A stretch of DNA of 30,698 nt from Pseudomonadota bacterium (GTDB lineage: Bacteria > Pseudomonadota > Alphaproteobacteria > Azospirillales > Azospirillaceae). Each line of letters opens with the position of its first letter. Position 1 is the stretch's first letter. The translations under genes and the position numbers were made by a program. Below are positions 14,509 through 22,075 of this stretch, piece after piece. Location: positions 1 through 30,698 of the forward strand of contig JAEYPE010000188.1 of NCBI GenBank assembly GCA_023411035.1. Reading direction: 5' to 3'. The notes under the pieces are model-generated. The model did no database searches, was not told the origin of the DNA, and saw only the letters and a program-made list of their open reading frames with translations.

Positions 14509-15819
14509 ATGACAGCACCGAGCGACCGGGTGCTGGACGTTCACGACCGTCCGCCGCCGGCCACCTTCCTCCTGCTCAGCCTCCAGCATCTGTTCGCCAT
14601 GTTCGGCGCGAACGTGCTGGTGCCGATCCTCACCGGCCTCGACCCGTCGGTGGCGCTCGTCACCAGCGGTCTGGGGACCCTGATCTATCTGGCCTTCACC
14701 AAATGGCGCCTGCCCGCCTATCTGGGCTCCTCCTTCGCCTTCATCGGCCCCATCGTCGCCGCCACCCAGATCGGCGGCACGGGCGGCGCGCTGGTCGGGG
14801 CCTGTGCCGCGGGCGGCGTCTACGTGATCGTCGCCCTGCTGATCCGCGCCTTCGGCGTGCGCTGGCTGCTGGCGATCCTGCCGCCCATCGTGGTCGGTCC
14901 GGTGATCGTGGTGATCGGCCTCGGCCTCGCCTCGGTCGCCGTGGGCATGGCGCAGAACACCGCGGGCGGCGGCGAGTACAGCCTGCCGCACTTCCTGCTG
15001 GCGCTGGCGACGCTGGGCAGCATCTTCCTCTATTCGATCGTGCTGCGCGGCTTCTTCACCGTGGTGCCGATCCTGCTGGGCATCCTGACCGGCTATGCCC
15101 TGGGCGTGGTCTTCGGCATGGTGGATTTCGGGCCGGTCGCCGCGGCGCCCTTCATCCGGATGCCGGACTTCCACCTGCTGTTCTCCGGCATGAAGGAGGG
15201 CGTGTCGGCCTGGGCGATGATCCTGCTGGTGGCGCCGGTGGCGCTGGTCACCATCGCGGAGCACATCGGCGGACAGATCGTGCTGAGCCGCGTGGTGGGA
15301 CGCAACTTCATCGCCGATCCGGGCCTGCACCGTTCGGTGTTCGGCGACGGCGTGGCGACGATGGTGGCGGGCGCGCTGGGCGGTCCCCCGGCGACGACCT
15401 ACGGCGAGAACATCGGCGTGCTGGCGGTGACCCGCGTGTTCAGCGTCTGGGTGATCGGCGGGGCGGCGACGCTGGCCATCGTCCTGGGCTTCGTGGGCAA
15501 GCTGTCGGCCTTCCTGTCCAGCATCCCCACGGCGGTGATGGGCGGCGTGTCGATCGCCCTTTTCGGGGTGATCGCGTCGTCGGGCATCCGCACGCTGATC
15601 GAAGGCAAGGTGGATCTGGGCGACAAGCGCAACCTGCTGATCTCCTCGACCATCCTGGTGATCGGCATTGGCGGCGCGTCCCTGAAGTTCGGCGACGGCG
15701 GCTTCGTCGTCTCCTCCATGGCGCTGTCGGCGGTGATGGGCGTCTTCTTGAACGCGGTCCTGCCGGGCCGCGGCACCGGCGGCGACGCCGAGGCCATCCT
15801 GTCGTCCGACCATATCTGA
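14509..15819 (+). CDS. uraA: Uracil/xanthine permease (NCS2, UraA-like)
   Basis: A 436-aa inner-membrane nucleobase:cation symporter-2 protein with about 12-14 hydrophobic segments. It opens with the family motif LLLSLQHLFAMFGANVLVPILTGLDP (residues 20-45 region). The conserved region VTIAEHIGGQ carries the Glu and His typical of UraA-type uracil transporters, and GGPPATTYGENIGVLAVTRV is the second substrate-site segment, with NIGV characteristic of uracil-type members. Uracil is therefore the likeliest substrate, with xanthine a weaker alternative. The start is chosen from the family N-terminus; an upstream in-frame start at 14434 would add unrelated residues. No rut or pyrimidine genes are adjacent. 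Confidence 0.9.
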   Translation: MTAPSDRVLDVHDRPPPATFLLLSLQHLFAMFGANVLVPILTGLDPSVALVTSGLGTLIYLAFTKWRLPAYLGSSFAFIGPIVAATQIGGTGGALVGACAAGGVYVIVALLIRAFGVRWLLAILPPIVVGPVIVVIGLGLASVAVGMAQNTAGGGEYSLPHFLLALATLGSIFLYSIVLRGFFTVVPILLGILTGYALGVVFGMVDFGPVAAAPFIRMPDFHLLFSGMKEGVSAWAMILLVAPVALVTIAEHIGGQIVLSRVVGRNFIADPGLHRSVFGDGVATMVAGALGGPPATTYGENIGVLAVTRVFSVWVIGGAATLAIVLGFVGKLSAFLSSIPTAVMGGVSIALFGVIASSGIRTLIEGKVDLGDKRNLLISSTILVIGIGGASLKFGDGGFVVSSMALSAVMGVFLNAVLPGRGTGGDAEAILSSDHI

Positions 15820-15827
15820 TGGGTGCG

Positions 15828-15857
15828 AGCGGAGCCCTTCTTCGGGGCTCCGCTTTC
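15828..15857. terminator. Terminator shared by permease and histidine kinase genes
   Basis: AGCGGAGCCC (15828-15837) and GGGCTCCGCT (15845-15854) form a perfect 10-bp stem with a 7-nt loop, followed by TT on the + strand. It lies 8 bp after the permease stop and reaches the stop of the converging kinase gene, so it probably works in both directions. Confidence 0.7.
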
Positions 15858-18825
15858 AGCCCCCGGCCTCGTCCGCCAGGATCGCCGCCAGGATCGCATC
15901 GATCCGCCCGACCAGTTCGTCGATCCGGTAGGGCTTCGCCAGAATCGGAATGCCGGTGGCGCGGGCGATCTCCTCGCTGTAGCCGGTCGCCAGGATGACC
16001 GGCAGGCGGGGCCGCCGCTCGCGGGCTTCGCGGGCCAGGTCGATGCCGCTCATCCCGCCCGGCATCACCACGTCGCTCAACAACACATCCACCCTGTCGT
16101 CCGACAGGAAGGGCAGGGCCTCCTCCGCCGTGGCAGCGGACAGCACGGCGAAGCCGGCATCCTCCAACGCGGTGCCGACGGTCATGGCGACGATGGGGTC
16201 GTCCTCCACCACCAGAACGCAGCCGCTGCGCCGCTGCCCGTCCGGCGGCGGAGGGGTGGGCGGCGAAGGGGTGGGTTCCACGGCCGCCGGGGCCACGCCG
16301 GAGCGGCGGAGCAGCAGATGCACCGTCGTGCCCCGGCCCGGCGCGCTGTCGATCCAGGCGGAGCCGCCGGCCTGCCGGGCGAGGCCGTAGACCTGGGCCA
16401 GCCCCAGCCCCGTCCCCTTGCCGAGTTCCTTCGTCGTGAAGAATGGCTCGAAGGCGCGGGCGGCCACCGCGGCGGGCATGCCGCAGCCGGTGTCCGACAC
16501 GGACAGGCGCAGAAAGTCTCCCTCCAGACCCCGCGGATCGCCGTGGGGCAGCACCGTGTTCACCGCCGCCACCGTCAGCCCCCCGCCGAGCGGCATGGCG
16601 TCGCGGGCGTTGACGGCGAGGTTGATGATCGCCAGCTCGAACTGCGTCGGGTCCACCTCGACGGGCCAGAGATCGTCGCCGAACCGGAAGTCCAGCGCGA
16701 TGTCGGCGCGCAACGCCCGTTCCAGCAGGGTCGACATGGCCAGCACCCGATCCCGCACGCCGATGGGCTCCGGGCGCAGGCTGTCCCGCCGGGCAAAGGC
16801 CATGAGCTGCTGCACCAGCTTCGCCCCGCGCCCCACCGCCTGCTGCCCGGCATCGAGCAGGGCATGGACCTGCGGTTCCTCCGTGCGGCGCCCGATCATC
16901 GTCAGGCAGCCTTCCAGCGCCTGGAGCAGGTTGTTGAAATCGTGCGCCACGCCGCCGGTCAACTGGCCGACCGCCTCCATCTTCTGGGCTTGGCGAAGCT
17001 GGTCCTCGGCCTGGCGCAGGGCGGCGTCCGCCTCCTTCTGGGCGGTGACGTCGCGGCCCACGGCGTGGATGAAACGGTCGTCCGGCACGGCGATCCAGGA
17101 CAGCCAGAGATAGCGGCCATCCTTGTGGCGGTAACGGTTCTCGAAGCGCGGAGTGGTGTGGCCGGCGCCCAGCCGCGATGTCTCCGCCCGCGTGCGCTCC
17201 AGGTCGTCCGGATGCACGAAGTCGAGGAAGTTGCGCCCCGCCAGTTCCTCCTCCGTCCAGCCCAGCAGGCTGGTCCAGGCCGGATTCACCGCGCCGATGG
17301 TGCCGTCGAAGGACGCGACCAGCATGATGTCGGTGGATAGGCGCCACATGCGGTCGCGGTCGGCGGTGCGTTCCGCGACGCGCTTTTCCAGCGTGGCGTT
17401 CAGGGTGCGCAGCGTGTCCTCCGCCCGTTTGGCCTCGGTGATATCGCTGCCTTCGCAGAAGATTCCCGTCACCCGCCCGTCGGCATCCTTGATCGGCTGG
17501 AAGATGAAGGTGATGAAGCGCTCCTGTGCCGGCGCGCCGGGGCGGCGGGTGATCCGGATCGGAAGCGCATGCCCGACGAAGGGCTCCCCGCTGTCGAACA
17601 CCCGGCCGAGCAGCTCGAAAAAGCCCTGGCCGGCGATGTCCGGCAAGGCTTCGTGCACCGGCTTTCCGATCAGGCTCCGGTCGCCGACCAGTCGGCGGTA
17701 GGCATCGTTGGCCTGCTCGAACACATGATCCGGACCGCGCAGCAGGCACATGAAGTTGGGCGCCTGCCGGAAGAGGGTGCGCATCTGCTCCCTCTCCGTG
17801 GCCAGCCGGGCGCCGGCGCGGCGCAGCGACGCTTCCGCCTGCGCGCGCTCCAGGGCGGACCATGTGCGCTCCGCCACCTCCTCCACCAGCCGGACCTCGT
17901 CCGGGTGCCAGCGCCGGGCCTTGCGGTCGTGGACGTAGAGAGCGGCGACCATCCGCCCGTTCTTCACCAGACTGGCCGCGACGACGGAGGCGGTGTCCAG
18001 CGCCGCGAAGGCAGCCCGCTGCTCCGGCGCTGCGCAGCGTGGGTCCGCCGCGGCGTCGTGGATCGTCAGTGTTTCGCCGCGGCGCAGCGTTTCCAGGACC
18101 TCCGGCCCGAAGGTCATCAGGTCGTGGGTGCCGGCCTGGTGGGCGACCGTCCCGTCGGTCCAGTTCCGCTCCGTCATCAGGAAGCGGGCCGTGTCGTCCA
18201 TCACCCCATAGCCGACGCGGCTGGCGCCCAGGTGGCGGCCCAGCGCCTCCTCTGCCGCCGCGACCACTTCGAACGGGTCGGAGAGCTGGCGCAGCCGGCC
18301 CTCCAACTCCAGATGGAAGGCGGCGCGCCGGGCGGCGCGCACCTGGGCGGTCGTCTCGACGACGGCGCAGAACATGCCGGGGATGCCCCCGTCCTCGCCC
18401 CGCACCGGCGTGTAGGAGAAGGTGAACCAGGCGTCCTCGCGGAAGCCCCGGCGCTCCATGGGGATCAGCAGATCTTCATGCCAGGACGCCTCTCCGGCCA
18501 GCGTCCGGTCCACCAGCGGCTCGATCTGGGGCCAGATGTCCGGCCAGACCGCGGCGAAGGGCCGGCCTAGCGCCTCCGGGTGCCTGCCGCCGAAGATCGG
18601 CGCGTAGCCGTCGTTGTAGAGGAAGGCCAGTTCCGGTCCCCAGGCCACGAACATCGCCTGACGGGAGGCCAGGACGATGCTGACGACGGTGCGCAGGCTC
18701 TGCGGCCAGCCCTCCGGCGGGCCGAGCGCGGTGGATGCCCAGTCGTGGGTGCGTATCCGCTCCCCCATCTCGCCGCCGCCGGAAAGAAAATCCAGCGTGC
18801 CGCCGGTTGCCGGCCGTTTCGTCAT
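15856..18825 (-). CDS. Hybrid sensor histidine kinase, PAS-GAF-PAS-PAS-HK-REC
   Basis: A 989-aa soluble hybrid kinase. Domain order: an N-terminal PAS-like domain (about 30-160, typical SLRTVVSIVLASRQAMFVAWG), a GAF domain (about 175-340), PAS (about 355-480, RQAPNFMCLLRGPDHVFEQAN), PAS (about 500-615), HisKA with phospho-acceptor His628 in GGVAHDFNNLLQA, and HATPase_c with NLAVNARDA, DTGCGMP, FEPFFTTK and GKGTGLGL. A proline-rich linker leads to a receiver domain with phospho-acceptor Asp918 in LLSDVVMPGG. All catalytic boxes are intact. No membrane segments are seen, so it senses a cytoplasmic signal. GAF and PAS ligands (haem, flavin, bilin) cannot be assigned. No cognate output regulator is adjacent, so it is probably an orphan that phosphorelays elsewhere. 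Confidence 0.93.
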   Translation of the reverse strand: MTKRPATGGTLDFLSGGGEMGERIRTHDWASTALGPPEGWPQSLRTVVSIVLASRQAMFVAWGPELAFLYNDGYAPIFGGRHPEALGRPFAAVWPDIWPQIEPLVDRTLAGEASWHEDLLIPMERRGFREDAWFTFSYTPVRGEDGGIPGMFCAVVETTAQVRAARRAAFHLELEGRLRQLSDPFEVVAAAEEALGRHLGASRVGYGVMDDTARFLMTERNWTDGTVAHQAGTHDLMTFGPEVLETLRRGETLTIHDAAADPRCAAPEQRAAFAALDTASVVAASLVKNGRMVAALYVHDRKARRWHPDEVRLVEEVAERTWSALERAQAEASLRRAGARLATEREQMRTLFRQAPNFMCLLRGPDHVFEQANDAYRRLVGDRSLIGKPVHEALPDIAGQGFFELLGRVFDSGEPFVGHALPIRITRRPGAPAQERFITFIFQPIKDADGRVTGIFCEGSDITEAKRAEDTLRTLNATLEKRVAERTADRDRMWRLSTDIMLVASFDGTIGAVNPAWTSLLGWTEEELAGRNFLDFVHPDDLERTRAETSRLGAGHTTPRFENRYRHKDGRYLWLSWIAVPDDRFIHAVGRDVTAQKEADAALRQAEDQLRQAQKMEAVGQLTGGVAHDFNNLLQALEGCLTMIGRRTEEPQVHALLDAGQQAVGRGAKLVQQLMAFARRDSLRPEPIGVRDRVLAMSTLLERALRADIALDFRFGDDLWPVEVDPTQFELAIINLAVNARDAMPLGGGLTVAAVNTVLPHGDPRGLEGDFLRLSVSDTGCGMPAAVAARAFEPFFTTKELGKGTGLGLAQVYGLARQAGGSAWIDSAPGRGTTVHLLLRRSGVAPAAVEPTPSPPTPPPPDGQRRSGCVLVVEDDPIVAMTVGTALEDAGFAVLSAATAEEALPFLSDDRVDVLLSDVVMPGGMSGIDLAREARERRPRLPVILATGYSEEIARATGIPILAKPYRIDELVGRIDAILAAILADEAGG

Positions 18826-19018
18826 GCGCAGGCTCCACCGCCGGTTGTCGGCCCCGTGAATGGGCTGACGGCAAGGACTTTGACGATGGCATCGACGGTT
18901 GTGGCGCTCATTTGGCGTTGGGGGGCGCGGCGAGGATTACATCTTGTGTCTTAACAAACGACGCAGGGAAAAATAGCCCGCCGAAGGTCAGCCATCCGCA
19001 ACGGTTCCGTTCCGCCCG

Positions 19019-20785
19019 CTATTCCGCCGCGAAGCCCCGCGCCTGAAGCTGCCAGAGGGAGTTGAACAAGCCGTCGCGGCGCCGCAGTTCGGCGGGGTGG
19101 CCGTCCTCCGCGATGCGCCCGTCCACCAGGACCAGCACGCGGTCGAAGGCCGACACAGTGGACAGGCGGTGCGCCACCGCGACCACCGTCCGACCCTGGG
19201 CCAGATCGGCCAGCGCGGTCTGGATCTCCTGCTCCGACTGGGTGTCGAGCGCCGAGGTCGCCTCGTCCAGGATCAGGATCGGCGCGTTCTTCAGGAAGGC
19301 GCGGGCGATGCCCAGACGCTGCCGCTGCCCGCCCGACAGCCGCACGCCCCGTTCGCCCACCAGCGTGCCGTAGCCCTCCGGCAACTGCCGGATGAAGCCG
19401 TCGCAGAAGGCGTGGCGGGCGGCCTCGAACACCTCCTCGTCGCTGGCGTCGGGGCGGCCATAGCGGATGTTCTCCAGGATCGGGCGGTGGAACAGGGCGA
19501 TGTCCTGGGGCACCACGGCGATCTTGGCCCGCAGGTCGTCCTGGGCCATAGCGGTCAGAGGCTGCCCGTCGATCCGGATGACGCCGCTCTGCACGTCGTC
19601 CAGCCGCTGGATCAGGCTGATGATGGTGGATTTGCCGGCCCCCGACGGCCCGACCAGCCCGACCTTCTGGCCCGCCGGGATGAACAGGCTGAAATCCTCC
19701 AGAACCCGGCGCCCCTCGGGGTAGCGGTAGGACACATGCTCGAAAGCGATGGCGCCGCCGCCCGGTGCGGCGGGCTCGGCGGGCACGGGGTCCAGCACGT
19801 CGTGCGGGCGGGCGATCACCCGCAAGCTCTCGTCGATGGCGCTGAATTGCTGGGTGGCGCCGACCAGCGCGAAGGCGAGATCGCGCGAGCCGTGCAGGAT
19901 GCGGAAGGTCAGCGCGCTGACGATCACCACGTCGCCGGTGGTGATCGTGCCGTCCCGCCACAGCAGCAGCGCCCACAGCAGCATCGACCCGGCCATCACC
20001 CACAGGCAGGCGTCGTGGACGACGCGGGTCTTCTCCAGATGCATCCAGCTTCGGCGGTGCGCCCCGGCCTCCACGTCGAAGGCGCGGTGGAGACGCTCCC
20101 GCTCCCGCCCGCGGGCGGAGAAGGCCTTCACCGTCCAGACATTGGACACCACGTCCATCAGCTCGCCGTTGGTGCGGGCGGACTGCTCCGCGTAGGCGTG
20201 GTGCACCGCCCGTCCGCGCAAGCCCAGCCCGACGATGGCCAGGGCGACCACCAGCGCGAACAGCACCAGCGCCGCCGCCATGCCCCAATGGATGGTCAGC
20301 AGCACCAGGACCGCCCCCAGGAAGTCGGTGACCGGCGGAACGATGTTCCAGGTCAGGGTGCGGAAGATGGAGGTTGCCGCGGCCTCGGTGGCGGCGATCC
20401 GGTTGCCGAGCGAGCCGGCCAGATGCTCCGAGAAATAGCGCATCGAATGGCCGGTCAGGTGCTGGAACAGGTCCAGCCGCATGTCCACGCCGGTCGCCAG
20501 CACCGTCCGGCAGCCGAGCCAGCCGCCCAGCCGCCACAGCACGTTCTCCGCCGCGATGAAGCCGAGGAACAGGCCGAGCGGCGTCCACACGTCCGCCGCC
20601 GCCCGGTCGGGCGAGGCCATGGCGTCGATCAGCAGCTTCATCCCGTACTGCACGGCGACCGCGCAGCCCGCGGCGGCGACGACCACCGAGAACAGCCCGC
20701 CGAAGGACCAGGGCCGCCGCCGGATGTAGCGCAGCAGGAAACGGCCCGGACGGTCCGGGATGGTGTCCGTGTTGAAGCCGCTCAT
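19019..20785 (-). CDS. ABC exporter, fused permease and ATPase
   Basis: A 588-aa half-transporter of the exporter (MsbA/lipid A-type) class that works as a dimer in the inner membrane. The membrane domain spans about 20-310 with six predicted segments. The ATPase domain spans about 340-585, with Walker A GPSGAGKST (Lys385), signature LSGGQRQR, Walker B ILILDEATSALD and switch AHRLST all intact. Its ATG overlaps the stop of the glycosidase gene as ATGA (20782-20785), so translation is coupled. With the glycosyltransferase-mutase upstream, the likely cargo is a glycan, glycolipid or glycosylated small molecule; this is inferred from context. A longer in-frame start upstream would lie inside the glycosidase gene and is disfavoured. 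Confidence 0.9.
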   Translation of the reverse strand: MSGFNTDTIPDRPGRFLLRYIRRRPWSFGGLFSVVVAAAGCAVAVQYGMKLLIDAMASPDRAAADVWTPLGLFLGFIAAENVLWRLGGWLGCRTVLATGVDMRLDLFQHLTGHSMRYFSEHLAGSLGNRIAATEAAATSIFRTLTWNIVPPVTDFLGAVLVLLTIHWGMAAALVLFALVVALAIVGLGLRGRAVHHAYAEQSARTNGELMDVVSNVWTVKAFSARGRERERLHRAFDVEAGAHRRSWMHLEKTRVVHDACLWVMAGSMLLWALLLWRDGTITTGDVVIVSALTFRILHGSRDLAFALVGATQQFSAIDESLRVIARPHDVLDPVPAEPAAPGGGAIAFEHVSYRYPEGRRVLEDFSLFIPAGQKVGLVGPSGAGKSTIISLIQRLDDVQSGVIRIDGQPLTAMAQDDLRAKIAVVPQDIALFHRPILENIRYGRPDASDEEVFEAARHAFCDGFIRQLPEGYGTLVGERGVRLSGGQRQRLGIARAFLKNAPILILDEATSALDTQSEQEIQTALADLAQGRTVVAVAHRLSTVSAFDRVLVLVDGRIAEDGHPAELRRRDGLFNSLWQLQARGFAAE

Positions 20786-21930
20786 TGAGCCGCCTGGAAT
20801 TCCGGTTGGCCGAGCAGCGCGCCGATGCGGGCCTGCCCGCGTTCCAGAGCGATGGCGAGCGGCTGGTGAAGGCGGCGCCCGCCGTCCTCGTCGCACAGGC
20901 CGTAGAGGCCGGTCTCGCAATGGCGCCCGTTGGTCCAGCCGGGATAGTCGAGGATGGGGTAGAGGCAGACGCCCTCAACCGGCACGCCGGCGCGCAGGGC
21001 CGTTACCGTCTCCTCCGTCACGTGGTCGAGCCAGGATGCGCGGGCGTCGCCCTCGGCTCCCGTCTCGGCCACCAGGACCGGGCGCCCGTAGCGCCGGTGC
21101 ACCTCCGTCAGGATGTCGGCGAAGGGACGGTGGCGCGGATCGTCCCGCGCGATGGTGCCGCCGCGCAGGAACCATTGGTTGTTGGAGTAGTAGTTGACCC
21201 CGATCACGTCCAGATACTCCGGCCTGCCGCCAAGCCCCGGCCAGGCGAGTCCGGCGATCATGTCCCACGCCTCGTACTGGGCCAGCCGCGCGGCCTCCGC
21301 AGCCCCGGCGTCGCCCTTGCGGTCGGGGCGGGGCAGGACGTTGATGACCGGATCGACCTGCACGATGCGGGCGCGCGGGTCGGCGGCGCGGATCGCGTCG
21401 ATGGCCGCGATGCTGGCGCGGACGAGCTGGTGCTTGAGTTCGAACCCGCGGCGCTCCGTCGTCGGGTTGAAGCGCTTCATGTCGCCGCCCGCCCAAGCCC
21501 AGTAGGAGATTTCGTTCACCGGGCAGTAGGCGGGCGCCTCCACGCCCTCGTCCCGCAGCAGGGCCGCCGCGGCTCCGGCGAAGCGGGCGAAGCGCTCCAC
21601 GAAGGCGGGGCGCCAGATGTCGATGTCGTCCGGCCAGCCGTAGTGGCAGAGGTCCCAGACGACCTGGACCCCGGCCTCCCGCGCGGCCCGGACCATGGGG
21701 AGCAGGCTGGACCAGTCGTAGCGGCCCGGCGTGCTCTCGATCAGGTGCCAGCGCGCGCCGTCGCGCACGGTGCGGATGCCGTGGGCGGCCATGCGCCGAT
21801 AATCCTGCGCGGCCAGCCGGTCATGCCCGGTCGCCGCGATCAGGTCCAGACGGCGCCCGTCGTGCCGCCGGTGCGTCGAGCATTCGAAGCCGCCGAGGAA
21901 GAATCCGTCGAACAGGGTGGGGATGTGCAT
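20782..21930 (-). CDS. Family 1-like glycoside hydrolase (clan GH-A)
   Basis: A 382-aa (beta/alpha)8 glycosidase resembling GH1 beta-glycosidases, shorter than the usual 440-480 aa. The start at 21930 gives MHIPTLFDGFFLGGFECSTHR, with FxxGFECS-like text typical of such enzymes. The frame extends further through a palindromic element that is not coding. The probable acid/base is Glu140 in CPVNEISYW and the nucleophile Glu289 in LVAETGAEG. No signal peptide is present, so it acts in the cytoplasm. It lies between a glycosyltransferase/mutase and an ABC exporter, so it may trim or transfer a sugar during assembly of the exported product rather than digest food sugars. Activity on galactofuranosides is only a guess. 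Confidence 0.82.
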   Translation of the reverse strand: MHIPTLFDGFFLGGFECSTHRRHDGRRLDLIAATGHDRLAAQDYRRMAAHGIRTVRDGARWHLIESTPGRYDWSSLLPMVRAAREAGVQVVWDLCHYGWPDDIDIWRPAFVERFARFAGAAAALLRDEGVEAPAYCPVNEISYWAWAGGDMKRFNPTTERRGFELKHQLVRASIAAIDAIRAADPRARIVQVDPVINVLPRPDRKGDAGAAEAARLAQYEAWDMIAGLAWPGLGGRPEYLDVIGVNYYSNNQWFLRGGTIARDDPRHRPFADILTEVHRRYGRPVLVAETGAEGDARASWLDHVTEETVTALRAGVPVEGVCLYPILDYPGWTNGRHCETGLYGLCDEDGGRRLHQPLAIALERGQARIGALLGQPEFQAAQ

Positions 21931-21976
21931 GGGGTGGCTCTGTGCTTTTTTTGGGTGCGTTCGGGATGTGCGGAGT

Positions 21977-22072
21977 CTTGCCCCTTCCCTAACCCTCCCC
22001 CGCTTTGCAGGGGAGGGGACAAAAAAAGCTCCCTTCCTCGCCGAAGGCGAGAAAGGGCCGGGGAGGGGCAAG
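21977..22072. repeat. Compound palindromic element (two hairpins inside an outer stem)
   Basis: An outer arm, CTTGCCCCTTCCC (21977-21989), pairs with GGGGAGGGGCAAG (22060-22072) with one mismatch. Inside are CCCTCCCC/GGGGAGGG (21993-22000 with 22010-22017) and a second hairpin, CCCTTCCTCGCC/GGCGAGAAAGGG (22031-22042 with 22045-22056 region), with a GAA loop. An A8 run (22020-22027) separates them. The form resembles dispersed REP/MITE-like palindromes of alphaproteobacteria. It begins 4 bp after the stop of the upstream mutase gene, within an apparent operon. Confidence 0.7.
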
Positions 22073-22075
22073 CGC

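Noticed and set aside
15440..17863. Alternative minus-strand frame overlapping the histidine kinase and permease
   Set aside because: The kinase frame carries all catalytic motifs; this frame is Arg/Pro-rich noise.
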